From NCBI GenBank assembly GCA_003427395.1, contig BFEA01000793.1:269858-316335 (forward strand): a DNA stretch of 46,478 nt, in the 5' to 3' direction. This DNA comes from Chara braunii. Its lineage: Eukaryota; Streptophyta; Charophyceae; Charales; Characeae. The notes under the pieces were generated by a model. The model saw only the letters and a list, made by a program, of their open reading frames with translations, searched no databases and was not told the origin of the DNA. Positions 31,641-42,072 of this stretch are shown piece after piece. The translations under genes were made by a program, and so were the position numbers. Within the stretch, counting starts at the first letter, position 1, and every line of letters begins with the position of its first letter.

Positions 31641-32050
31641 AATAAAGCATCCCAAACCTATGCAGAGTGTTGGGGCTCAACCCACCTAGTGGCCTGAACC
31701 CATTTCTGAGTCTATGTGTGTGCACGCTTGCCGGTCTGTGTACCTGTCTCAGTGCTCGCCAGCTTGAGCGTGTGTATGACCCGCAAGGGCACTTGTTTGA
31801 GTGGAAGGCCCGAAGAACCAGTACTTGCCCGCAGCCGTGACATTGAGGGTTGTCGCGGGGAAAACACTCAAGTGGCGGGGAAAGAGACCTGCAACACTTA
31901 AGAGCAATGAGAAATATTCAGGTAGCAGGTAGGCCGATACTACACCAAGTATAGTTAGATGTGTCGGGTACGTGTGGCCGAGCAGATGAGGACAACAGTT
32001 GACATTTTTAAAGGCTCAATACCGTTAGGTAGGTGCGTATCAGGTCAAAT
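31641..32050. other. No gene recognised
   Basis: A short frame at 31,716-31,901 has no recognisable motif. Confidence 0.35.
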
Positions 32051-32226
32051 AGTCTAAGTCCAGACACTGTGCGAACGATGTCAGAGGTTGCGGCAGTGTC
32101 CCCCTCTGCAAAGGGACGAAGGCACCGGTCGCTTAGGCGGTCGCGTGGACGCGAAGTTGCGACCTCCTCTTTACATACAAGAGGCGGAGCTGGAGCCTCA
32201 ACCCCACTCTGGGCATACGAGAACAA

Positions 32227-32511
32227 CGATTTCGTCAAAACGGACATTTTTTATTTTTTGTACGAAATTGAAAATCCAAACTGCAGCCAAAATTTGATGA
32301 CATTTTGAGTACATCGAGGGGTAGGGTGTTCTGCAAACGCCCTACCCCCTCGATGTATCTGGACTCAAGCGGAGTCCAGATACATCGAGGGGGTAGGGCG
32401 TTTGCAGAACACCCTACCCCTCGATGTACTCAAAATTTCATCAAATTTTGGCTGCAATTTGAATTTTCAATTTCGTACAAAAAATAAAAAATGTCCGTTT
32501 TGACGAAATCG
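32227..32511. repeat. Long palindrome 1 (139-bp arms, 7-bp spacer)
   Basis: The left arm (32,227-32,365) and right arm (32,373-32,511) are reverse complements of equal length with about three mismatches by eye. The spacer is CAAGCGG. Each arm also contains its own smaller hairpin, ACATCGAGGGGTAGGG against CCCTACCCCCTCGATGT. The unpaired outer flanks differ. Confidence 0.95.
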
Positions 32512-32518
32512 CTTTCGA

Positions 32519-32600
32519 GTAAGGACAGAGGTATCGACTGTCCTTACCTATTATGAAAGGCCGTGTGTTTCTTTTAGCTGCCCCGGCCGCATGACCGGGG
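32519..32600. repeat. Two perfect hairpins between the long palindromes
   Basis: GTAAGGACAG/CTGTCCTTAC (about 32,519-32,547, 10-bp stem) and CCCCGG/CCGGGG (32,581-32,600). Confidence 0.85.
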
Positions 32601-32609
32601 TTTGTCACC

Positions 32610-32813
32610 GTGATACGACGCGTATGAAAACAGGTAAGGGTTAGTAAAAGTTAAAAGTCTCCGGCCGCAAGGGCCGGAAGGTTGGAAGAAAACAAGAAAA
32701 GGTCGACGCATCCCGCGCGACCTTTTCTTGTTTTCTTCCAACCTTACGGCCCTTGCGGCCGGAGACTTTTAACTTTTACTAACCCTTACCTGTTTTCATA
32801 CGCGTCGTATCAC
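32610..32813. repeat. Long palindrome 2 (96-bp arms, 12-bp spacer)
   Basis: The left arm (32,610-32,705) and right arm (32,718-32,813) are reverse complements of equal length with about one mismatch by eye. The spacer is ACGCATCCCGCG. Arms begin GTGATACGACGCGTATG and include CTCCGGCCGCAAGGGCCG. ORFs through it are artefacts of the palindrome. Confidence 0.95.
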
Positions 32814-32819
32814 AATGTA

Positions 32820-33250
32820 TGGTCACTTAGCAACCTCGGCATCAAGGGTCGAGAAGTTGCTTCACGGTGCCAAGCCAAAAAATTCTCACTTTTTACCTCA
32901 GACCGTCCCTGGTACGACATCCGACGTCGATATTGTATCGAATGCAAAATCATAAGCAAATACCCTTGTAAGGGTGTTTGCTCCGACACCGCTGCTTTTG
33001 CGGAAGCATGTCTATGGCTCTTGTGATCCACAACAGGTCTGAGGATCGTGCAACGTGCCCCTAGCTGTCGTGGCCTAGAGCCAGGGCTATCTGACTATTT
33101 TGCCTGTTCGGCCTGTGGGACCAGGCCGTGGCCTGACCCCACAGGCCGTGCGCTCATTCACTCCAGTCCAGTCCTGCCCGGTCCCACTGTTGGTACCATG
33201 CCAGTTCAGTCTAGTCTAGTCAGTCCGCTGGGGTATACCCCAACTGCAGT
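32820..33250 (-). pseudogene. Retroelement-like peptide remnant and further hairpins
   Basis: The minus-strand frame at 32,810-33,031 contains SEQTPLQGYLL, the peptide also seen at about 2,842-2,877, so it is probably part of the same dispersed element family. Downstream are a nested hairpin (GGCCTGTGGG/CCCACAGGCC enclosing CAGGCC/GGCCTG, about 33,106-33,146) and the 14-bp palindrome TGGGGTATACCCCA (about 33,229-33,242). Confidence 0.35.
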
Positions 33251-34045
33251 CTGCTTTCAGCCTCATTCTTTATTTGCACAGTTTGGCGTACGTGCGTGTT
33301 GAGTCTGTGTTGGAGCTGCGTTGTCCCTTCCAGCTCCAGCTCCATCTCCCCCATCCCCATCCCTTCGTCTTGATCCTGACGACACAGGATGGGCAAAATA
33401 ACCTCCCGAACATGGCATGTTAGCAGAAAAGAACATCGTGATAGCTAGCATGGCGAACACAAAGCATCTGAACGGCGCATGACCTGACTAGCTGCGGCTG
33501 GTCGCCAGCCAGCGCTCTCCAGGGGTCTTCATCATCATTGATGTATGAGACTATGCGGTACATCCATATATCCTACGGACCTGTGGAGTATAGTTAAACC
33601 AGGACTGAATCAGCTGTTGAAGACACACCTCGAATATTGCAGACCAATGCACCTCAGTGGAAAGTCATACGGAATGAATGGAAAAGTAACCGTCAGTTAG
33701 CCAATCGATTGACGACATATCAAACCTCCACCGCCACTTACAGGAGCAATGACGAAAACAAAATGCAACTTTCAGAAAGTACCTTGGGCCATGGATCAAA
33801 TCCCAAAGCCATGAGAAAACCAACCTCACTCTTCAAAGCTCACACCACAACTACAGAAGGCCACTCTCACATACTGTTCAGTAGTGGTGCAGACAAAAAT
33901 AGGGAAGGGGGCAGAGGATCTTATCAACCCCGACAACTAAGGGGCTGTTCCTATCTCAACTTTTGGGCCCTTTTCATGGCTACTTTCATACTTTCCGAGA
34001 ATGAACATAGTACCAGTGAGGCCTGACCCTTTGTAGCCAGCTTGC
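33251..34045. other. No gene recognised
   Basis: The plus-strand frame at 33,637-34,026 (129 codons) is open but has no motif or composition that I can tie to a family. Confidence 0.3.
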
Positions 34046-34052
34046 TGTAGAG

Positions 34053-35022
34053 AACCAGTACCTTTCTCAGCTATAGATGTCGAGCCTAAAATCGCCCGGC
34101 GTGCCGGAAAAAGCGAACCGGCGTGGGACTCATTTTGGCTGGCACTGCCAGCCATTTCAGTCTGGTAGCAACGAACCCCGCCGGCCTCCTGCGTTACCTG
34201 GCGCGTCTCGGCAAAATAGCTGGGAAAGGTACGGGTGGTTTAAACCACCAGCGCATGGCTACCTGGGCCGCGGGTCTGACACCAAAAATTCTGGAGGCGT
34301 GAAACGAAAACGGGGCCGCTGATCGAATTTATCAACGGCGGGCCCAGCATTTGACGTTTCGGCCACGTTTTCTTGTGGCGACAAGTTTCGGACTGCAAGG
34401 CTGGGGCCGTGTACTTGTGGTTTAACTACCCCTGCCTCTCCCAGCTATTTTGTCTCAATGTGGCCGTTAACATGCTGTGCTAAGAGGGGCTCAGTCCACC
34501 AGACCACAATGGCTGGTGGCACCAGGCCAAAATAAAATATTTGGACCTGCATCAGTTCGTTTTCTTTTGGTGAACAACAGCAATCAGGGTTGGGAAAAGA
34601 GGCTAGCAGGAACTGGTGGCTTAAACCACCAGTACGTCTCCCAGTTATTTTCCTCCAACGTGGCGTGCATGCAGCCACAAGTTTCGGCCGTCAGATCCTA
34701 CCAGAGCAAATGGCTGGCAGCGCCACCCAAAAGAAGGCCCGTGACGGTTTGCTGTTTTCTGGCGCGTCGGGCGCTTCCAGGCTCTGCAAGGGAAGGGCCA
34801 AAAAGTACTGGTGGTTTAAACCACCAGTACCTCGCTCAGCTATTGAATCCGAGCCTCCCAGCACGCTGCGCGCCAAGTCCTGCTGAACCGCCGTCACAAT
34901 TTTCTTTTTCGTTTTGCCTGCGGCCTCCAGCCAATGCGGTCCGGCAGGCCGAAGCCCAAATGGTGCGGCGCGTATATGGGAAGCGCCGCAGCCGATAGCT
35001 GGGCCAGGTACTGGTGGTTTAA
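34053..35022. mobile_element. Chain of five TTAA-joined MITEs
   Basis: Five units of 178-199 bp lie end to end: 34,053-34,239, 34,244-34,421, 34,426-34,620, 34,625-34,815 and 34,820-35,018. Single TTAA words separate them (34,240, 34,422, 34,621, 34,816), and TTAA at 35,019 is followed by unrelated flank. Unit ends are inverted repeats of the type CCACCAGTACCT then CCCAGCTAT, so junctions form palindromes around GGTGGTTTAAACCACC. Interiors with ATGGCTGGCAG and GGCGC words run in different orientations: units 3 and 4 forward, units 1 and 5 reverse, unit 2 unclear. No transposase. TTAA specificity is a piggyBac trait. Confidence 0.85.
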
Positions 35023-35428
35023 CTAGAGATATACTCACAGTGACGCTTTGATGGAGTACCCAGGCCTGGTGCAGCCCTTTGGCCAGGGGGGGAGTGGGCC
35101 AGTGGAGGGTTTCCACAACCTTTCAGGCAGGGGGCAAGTGGAGATGGGGAGTGTAACTCCTTTTTTCTTTCCCCGCTCTCCAGTTCTTAGACTTTCTTTT
35201 ACAAGCCTTAGTTTTTTTTCCCCCTATTTGTAGTGCATATACCTAGATATTGTGCAACCTGCTGGCCAAGGATTTCATCTGCACTTTGTTGGCATGTGAC
35301 AGATCATTCAAGGGAAAAGGGAAAAAAGAGGGAAAGAAAGAAAGATCAGAAGTTGCTGTCCATTGACATGCTAGGGAAAGTCTAGGCCAGCACACCCAGG
35401 ACTGATGGGACCCGCGCTAAAGTGAGGC

Positions 35429-36150
35429 TTGACTATTTTTGAATTCCTGGGCCAGGCAATAGATTTTGCCATGGTTGTCACTATGCCATATGGATGTCCC
35501 CTTTCGGATCACCGGCCACTAATGTTGTCCTTGATGAGGAAAGATTGGGAAAGAAGGCAAGCACATGGTGGTACTCGTCCAATAGTCCAATCAGAATGCA
35601 GACGGCAAGGTCTCCGATGACGGGATCTGCAAAGGAAGGGGTACTTTACCGGATGAGCACCAATTTCGTCAAAGATGAAAGTTTAACCAAAAGTTTAACT
35701 AAATGGACAGAAGACTTCCTTGACGAGTGGCACGGGACAAAGGAGGATCTGTATGATAACAAAGCCAATGGCTAGAGGCAGACCTCCACCACATCTCAGC
35801 AACCATGTCCTTTGCCCCCCGGATTAAGGCTACTAATAAAAATAAAATTGAGAAACTGTGCACACACAAAATTGAAGCAGCGGACATCTGAGGACTTCGA
35901 GGGTGTGTTAGGACCCTCTGGCGCTTTAGAGTGTTTGAAGACAATTGCTGGGATTTTCGCTGGTGGATAGTCTCCCAAATTTACGTCAAATAGCATTGAT
36001 TTTGTTAAAAAAAACACGAGTTCTCAGATTGTTCTTAGCCGAAGCCAGGTAATGGCCCTGGTATTTCAAATGATTTCTATAATTCTATATGGGACGCTGG
36101 GCCCGGTTCCCAGCACGTGCCGCTCCCCACGAAAAGACTGGAGCATTTCT
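35429..36150 (+). pseudogene. LINE remnant: endonuclease C-terminus and 3-prime tail
   Basis: The frame at 35,429-35,620 ends an APE-type endonuclease: FAMVVTMPYGCPLSDHRPL, where SDH-x-P is the conserved catalytic-histidine motif, followed by a W-rich helical linker. The next frame (35,494-35,775) continues with LTKWTEDFLDEWHG. At 36,091-36,114 the sequence GGGACGCTGGG-CCCGGTT-CCCAGC matches the tail hairpin of the minus-strand LINE at 37.9-38.1 kb. Endonuclease upstream of the family tail means the RT has been deleted. Inactive. Confidence 0.6.
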
Positions 36151-36215
36151 CCCATAATATATATTTATATATATAGGAGCCCATCCCTTGTCTGATGACC
36201 ATTGGTACTCTTTAA

Positions 36216-36440
36216 GCCACCAGTACTTGGCCCATACATCAGCCGCAGTCTCCTGTCATGTCGCGCCGCAACTTTTGGGGCTCAGCCTCCGAGGCAGAAT
36301 GGCTGGCATGGCCAGGAGAAGCGGTGTGGGGGTCCCTGTTAACCGCTTGTGAGCCGACAGGAGGCCGCACCGGTTCATGCTTTTTTTGGCGCACAGGGTG
36401 TTTCCAGGGTCGGAGAAAAGTGCCTCGGAAGTACCGGTGG
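36216..36440. mobile_element. Solo TTAA MITE (225 bp)
   Basis: Flanked by TTAA at 36,212-36,215 and 36,441-36,444. Ends GCCACCAGTACTTGG and GTACCGGTGG belong to the same family as the five-unit chain. The interior shares AATGGCTGGCATGGCCAG with chain units. This shows that the family also inserts alone. Confidence 0.85.
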
Positions 36441-36468
36441 TTAAAAAGAAAACATTTGGAATGACAAA

Positions 36469-36941
36469 TTGATCATCATACGGAGATTGCAGTCCCCTTT
36501 GCTCCTCGTGGCAGGTAAGGGGAAATCACGGGAAAGGGATGGGATTGCATCACCAAGATGTCAGGGAGAAGGAGCAGAATGCAAGTGGAAGCTTCACGGG
36601 GTACAAGGAAATTTTTTGAAAGAGGAATTCCACCCTGGACAGCGGCCGGTTACCCAACCCGCTGAAGCTGTTTATGAGCCTAAACGGCAACCTATTTTCG
36701 CATTCTATGACATATCAAAGAAAATAGAGCTCAAATGGATGAACCACAATGCACTCATAGATCTCCCACTCGGGAAGATTAAGGAAAACATGCATTAGGT
36801 GACTGAGGACCTTAACTGCATCATAGCAACTATCATAAAGCAGAATGCCATAAACGAATGGTTTGTTGATTGGAGAGACTCGAAAGGGTTGGATAGTGGT
36901 CAGTAGCAGGGACAAATGAGATAAAGGGGAATGAAGCAAAG
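36469..36941 (+). pseudogene. Unrecognised open frame, 109 codons
   Basis: The plus-strand frame 36,469-36,798 ends IELKWMNHNALIDLPLGKIKENMH (shown in part as WMNHNALIDLPLGK), followed by a stop and a readable continuation (INEWFVDWRDSKGL) to about 36,900. The protein-like composition suggests a decayed element ORF, but I cannot name it. The solo MITE lies upstream and a hAT MITE splits it downstream. Confidence 0.35.
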
Positions 36942-37197
36942 CATGCTTGCAAGCGGATGCCGTCCGGGCGGTTCCGCACGTGCAGCGGACCGCCGGACCG
37001 GACCCGCGCGGCGCACGAATGTGCGCCCAATGACCAGTTAACCCCCCCCCCCCCCCCCCCCCCCCCTAGAAAAAAAAACCGGCCCCGTCCGGTCCAGTCT
37101 GCTCTAGTCCGGGTCCGTCCGGTCGGGGGGGAGGGTGCCGCACGCGGGGAAGCGGACCGGACCGGACGCTCGTCCGGTCCGTCCGCTTGCAAGTATG
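36942..37197. mobile_element. Small hAT MITE with CCGGAC-rich ends
   Basis: Inverted ends CATGCTTGCAAGCGG and CATACTTGCAAGCGG (14 of 15 identical). Target duplication AAGCAAAG (36,934-36,941) and AAACAAAG (37,198-37,205), 8 bp with one difference. Subterminal zones are dense in CGGACCGGAC and GTCCGGTCCG. An uninterrupted run of 25 C lies at 37,042-37,066 near the middle. Length 256 bp, no coding sequence. Confidence 0.85.
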
Positions 37198-37205
37198 AAA
37201 CAAAG

Positions 37206-37811
37206 GTATAAAAGATGAGACTTGACCAAGTAAAGACATTTTTTGGAAAGGACCAAAATTTTTTTGCTTGCAAATATTGGAAAGAGCTGACTTAGTTCTC
37301 AGATCGCCAAATGGGTTGGGATTAGCAGATGCCGCCAAAAGATAGACCATCAAGAACCAAATTAAGGGGCTAGTAGGACATACATGGCCAGATATTGTAT
37401 GCATATGATAAATCCATCTAATCAATAAACCACAACACCTCAGAGCAAGCAAGTTGGTTTTAATCATACCAAGCATACCACTCGTTCGCCCCCTTGCCGA
37501 TTGGTACGTTTATGGCAATATATATGGATCCCCCCAGAGTCCAGGATTGAAATGGTAGGATGATTAGCTGACCATATACTCTAATGGAAGGTGGGCATCC
37601 CTATTACCCTTGAGTGCTCAGTGACAAACACTGTCTGCTTTTGCACACCTAACACCACCCGAAACAATTGATTAGTCGATATCCAATGGTTCATCGCCCA
37701 AAGGCATCCCTTTGATCCTAGCTCGCGTCTTCGGTGCTTCCCCAGACACCTCTAGGGATACATGGGGAAAGCCAGACCAAAACTCTCCATCCTCCCAAGC
37801 TTCTTCTTCTT
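37206..37811. other. No gene recognised
   Basis: Decayed sequence between the hAT MITE and the LINE tail. Minus-strand frames here have no recognised motif. A CTTCTTCTTC stretch abuts the T-run at 37,812. Confidence 0.35.
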
Positions 37812-37889
37812 CTTTTTTTTTTTTTTTAATTTTATAAGTAAACCATCCCCTGCTGTGCTAGCGGTGCTGATAAGAGCAGACATTGCTAG

Positions 37890-38110
37890 CACCCGGGGAC
37901 AGGCTCCATCTATTAGTGGGGAGCATCACCTGCTGGAAACCGCATCCAGCGTCCCTTACAAGAATACGATCGTGCCTGCTGGAAACCGGGTCCAGCGTCC
38001 CTTACAAAATAGGCTTGTGAACACTCTCGTCAGCCAGCCGTCTTAACAGTTTCTATCTTTCCTATCTTTTCTAGACTCTTGGTGGTGTGCTGGTAACCGG
38101 GTCCAGCCTC
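37890..38110 (-). repeat. LINE tail with repeated covarying hairpin
   Basis: On the minus strand the hairpin GCTGGA-CCCGGTT-TCCAGC type occurs at 38,107-38,089, 37,996-37,978 and 37,950-37,932, each except the first preceded by GGGAC. It is followed by a second hairpin, GGCTCC...GGGAGC, around CCCCACTAATAGATGGAGCC, then the A-run. L2- and some plant-type LINEs use tail stem-loops for recognition by their own RT; that role here is inference. Confidence 0.7.
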
Positions 38111-38235
38111 CCTTTGGTGACTAACTGGGGGGACGAAGGGAGCCTCTTCACCTAGTATCAGGTGCCAGATTCGTGCTGTTGATTGCTGGTTCCCTCCTTC
38201 CCTTATTAACACTGCCCTACACACCTTATCTGCTT

Positions 38236-39923
38236 CTATTCCTGACCATACCATTGCACTTCCGCTATTGCTGTGGCTGGCGGGGGGAACATGTCCGGAA
38301 ACTCCTCTGGTCCCTTTAATGGGACACCGCAGTCCACCTGCAACCATTCCTTGAAACAAATTTTGTAATCTTTTGTGACTGCGCCACACCCCCTCTCCTC
38401 CCCCTTTTCCCCTGGCCATTCCACCTGCGCTATTTCCCCCCCCCTTCGCCCCCCCAGCCAATCTGCACAGAAGTTTTGAATTGCTTTGGTAATATCTTCT
38501 TTCTGTGTAAGGTGTTTCATTTGTTCATGGGCTTTTTTCCACTGCATTCCTATTTCTGTTTCAATGAATTGTTTAACTATGTCAGCCACTTCCCCTTCCA
38601 CCATTCTGGCTCCTTCCTGGTCAAAGACACACCTTCTTGACCACAACGCACATACCACCGCCTTTCTGGCTGTGGTAAACAGATTGTCTGCGTAGCGGGG
38701 TGCCTGTGGCCCACTCCACTGACCCAGCAATATTGCTTCCCATTTCCACGGCCATTCCTCCCTAGAGCCTAATTGCGACCATATCCAATCCCACCATCGC
38801 CACATTAGTACTGCCCCCGGGCATTGGAGAAAGATGTGTTCTATTGTCTCACAAATTCTGCGGCTCGGGAAACTCTTATGACACGATTTGCACCATGGGA
38901 GGACCTCCCCCTTTGTTCTAGATTCGTCCTGTCAATAATCCAGTTGTTTGTTGGGAGGCATCTGTGGCTAATTTGCAACTACAGGGAGGCGAACTTTGCT
39001 GGCCTTTCTTTCACGCCCTTGAACCATCGTCGACCCCTCACTTCGTCTATGACTAGGTTTAGATGTCTCTTCCACCTATCCTCCACTCCGACCCTCACGT
39101 CCACTCTAGGCCTAATCATTTTATAGGTGGATTTTACTGATAGTTCACTTAGGTACACTGGACGTCCCTGCCTTCCCTTTTCCCATTGCCATTCAAGCGG
39201 ATCCAAGGCTAAACGAGACAGCGGGGTTTCCGGTTGGTGGGCTTGCCATTGGGTCCTTCCCTCCCTATGATGTTGCAATACCCGAATCCGGTACAAGTTG
39301 CCTTTATCGTGCCATTGGACCGAGTCTGGTTGGTATCTTACCAGCGTGTCATCCTCCTTTCTCTCAAATAGGTTAATCAGCGCCCCTTCGTTTCTGACTT
39401 CCACTATGAAACCTATTTGTAGGGGAGACCCTTCTACTCTAACAGCCACCCAATCTTGCTGCTGTAGGGATGGTCCCTTCCTTAGTATCGCCACCCAAGC
39501 TAGGGGAATCGAGAATATTAGTTGTTCCAGTGAGTCCCCTAGGTTGTGTACGCGGGGCAGACCGGGTCGTAGTTTTTGGACTAGTTTTCAGTCCTTGTTC
39601 TCTGCATCCCATATGTCTCTCACCCTTATAATCCCATGCCTGACCCGGGGGGACCAGTGAGGGTCCGAACTGGAGAAGACTCTGTCTTGCCTATCTGTGA
39701 TTGCCCTGTTTCCAAACAGGGGCTGGCGTAAGACTTCCTCTAACCGGTCAGGGGATGGTCCCTTTGGGATTTGCAGCATTCTCCAATTACGAATGAGGTT
39801 AACCCAAAATTTGTCTTTTGCCAGATCTTGTATTGCTGCTACCCTTTCCCCTCCTTCTCTTGAGATCGCGTTGACTCGTGGGAGGGACCAATATCGGTCC
39901 TCAAGCCATGTAAGCGGGTCCAC
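38236..39923 (-). pseudogene. LINE ORF2 C-terminal region with zf-RVT-like motif
   Basis: Frames at 39,588-39,923, 38,979-39,494 and 38,236-38,805 follow one another. Between the last two, CKSCHKSFPSRRICETIEHI and FLQCPGAVLMW show the C-x2-C...H-x-FLxC-P...W pattern of the zf-RVT domain found after RT in many plant LINEs. The 39 kb frame (DWVAVRVEG, GFIVEVRN, VQWHDKGNLYR) is a typical variable linker. Stops and frameshifts separate the pieces. Confidence 0.65.
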
Positions 39924-40079
39924 CTTTTGAACGGTTTTAGGTGTCAGTCTACGTATTTGTTCCTTTGCTACGTCTCTCTATGGGGATTTATTCCCATGAT
40001 CAATCTCTTGACCCATTGGAGTGATCAAAAACCCCAAACCTCCCCTGGTTTTGGGCTGGACCAGAGTGTCCCATGCGAC

Positions 40080-41530
40080 TCAGTTGATTACATTTTGTAG
40101 CTCATGGTCCCCTCGCCAGAGAAAGGCTACTACTTGCTTTTTGAGGGTCTTAGTACTCTGTTTTCCTAGCTGCCAAAGGACTGATTTATACCATATTGAT
40201 GCTAGTACTACGTTGTTGATAATTAGCGCTCTCCCCAAGATGGAGGTGTGTTTTTTTGCCCATTTTTGCATTTTCTGTATTGTCAGCTTGGAGATTCATT
40301 CATCATTGCCCACAGGCGGGCCTACGACAGAAAGCGCTATCCCGAGAACACAGATTTGTTCCTCCAAAGGTCTCCTATCTACCTTTGGTTGCTCTGGAGG
40401 GCGAACTCCATGAAAGTGGATCCACCAGCCTTGTGTTTTGCTTCCCAGATGACAGCCATGTCGGATACCTAGGCAAAGGGTCTCATTAGGTCTTGGATCT
40501 CTACCATGTTGCTTTGGGAGACCTCAACTACGATTGTCAGGTGGTTTGCAAACATTGAGTAAATAGGTATGGTTTCCTCTGGGATGCCTATCAAGCGCAG
40601 CCTAGATATTTTTTATTGGTTCTAAGGTTGACTGTTGGTGTTTCCATTACCACAAGGAAAAAAAATGGAGCTATCGAGTTTCCTTGCCGCACGGAGCGTT
40701 GCAATTCAATTTCCAGGGCGAGAAACTCATTCACTTGCACCCGTGTTGTTGCATTAATGTGAAGTATTTTTATCCAATCACGAAATCGTGGTCTGAAGTT
40801 AATTTTCTCTAAACATTTATAAAAAAATATCGAATCCACGTGATCGTATGTTTTTTCAAAGTCAATGAAAACAATGGATGCTTCTGCCGGGATTGCCTTG
40901 ATAGTTTAATTAGCTCATTTACAAGAAGTACATTCTCATGGATGTTTCTATTACGCATGAAACCGGTTTGTGTGGGGTGAATTTCCCCCTCCAAGACCGG
41001 AATCATCCTATTTGTCAATGCCTTTGCCACCAATTTATACACCACCGTAAGAAGTGTGATTGGGCGATAATTCTATATATTCGTTTGATCCCCCTTCTTG
41101 TACAGAAGGGTTAGAATTCCTTGCCCTATCAACCCACCCATGTCACCTGATTCTTTGATTTGACTATAAGACTCCATAAGGTCCGTTGCCATAAGGGACC
41201 ACTTTTCTTCCCAGAATTCTTTAGGTAGTCCATCCACCCCTGAGGTTTTCTCCTCCTTCATCTGCAGGAGGGTTTCCCAAATTTCCTCTTTTCGCAGTGG
41301 TGTTGTCAGGTCCTCCCGTTGGTTATCGGATATTTTTTGGGAGAGGGGGGCTAGAAAGTCGTTGATTTTACATTATCAGGTTTGCACTGGTTCTCCTGCT
41401 AAATTAGAGGAGAACAGTTGTTTGTAGAAGTCTCTGGCCACTTTCAGAGTGTGTGCCGAAGAATATGACTCCACCTCTCATGATTTAGTTGGGTCGTATA
41501 ATCATTCTACGGTGGTTCTTCTGGCTCTTG
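40080..41530 (-). pseudogene. LINE reverse transcriptase with destroyed catalytic motif
   Basis: Motifs in order: KTSGVDGLPKEFW (motif 1), GILTLLYKKGD (motif 2), VVYKLVAKALTNRM, HPTQTGFMRNRNIHENVL, FIDFEKTYDHVD (motif A), RQGNSIAPFFF (motif B), MFANHLTIVV (motif C), and WAKKHTSILGRALIINNVVL with IWYKSVLWQLGK (thumb). The enzyme copies element RNA at the nicked target. Motif C, normally FADD, reads FANH at about 40,538-40,552, so both catalytic aspartates of that motif are gone. Frameshifts lie near 40,860 and elsewhere. Confidence 0.85.
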
Positions 41531-41770
41531 TTTGGGCCATTGCAAAGAAGGATGTGTCCATTTGTCCTTCTGTAGCATGCCTACCTAATTTTCCTTTGAT
41601 GATAGTTCCCTGCCATCTTTGCTTAGCAAAGTCCAAGAATTGATCTTTTAGTTTTTGTAGTTCTGCGAATTCTGTCTGTGGTTATTGGTGTTGTGTAGTA
41701 CTGTTGTTCTGTTCAAATTTTTGTATTTTCTCTTGAATATTTATTTCTTGTGCGTGATTCTTTTGTGCTA

Positions 41771-42009
41771 GGACGAGAGGACAATAGCTACCTGGAAACC
41801 TCGCTCAGCCTCTTTGACTCGTAGAGAAGAACAAACCCAAATGGCAAAAACTTAGGTACACATTGGAGGTACACATCTCTCCATCTAGAATTGATATGAT
41901 CCTCATCTCTGACAAACTTGAGGGTGCACTGTAACTAGCTTTAAACTGCCCAGCAGGACCCCATAAGGGACAGGACCACAAAATAACTTGAAGAAACTCA
42001 AACACAAGT

Positions 42010-42010
<1 letters not shown>
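41771..42010. other. Flank between LINE and poly(A) retroposon
   Basis: No frame recognised. Its end ACACAAGTG (42,002-42,010) is one half of the target duplication of the next element. Confidence 0.4.

Positions 42011-42072
<62 letters not shown>

Larger units (their letters stand above)
37812..41770 (-). mobile_element. Minus-strand LINE, 5-prime truncated
   Basis: The order on the minus strand is: pre-RT linker (about 41,770-41,400), RT (to about 40,080), C-terminal region (39,923-38,979), zinc-knuckle region (about 38,900-38,800), C-terminal frame to 38,236, tail hairpins (38,107-37,932), then a 16-base A-run (plus-strand T from 37,812). No endonuclease is attached. Multiple stops and frameshifts make it inactive. 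The tail family is shared with 36,091-36,114 and 43,925-44,115. Confidence 0.8.
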
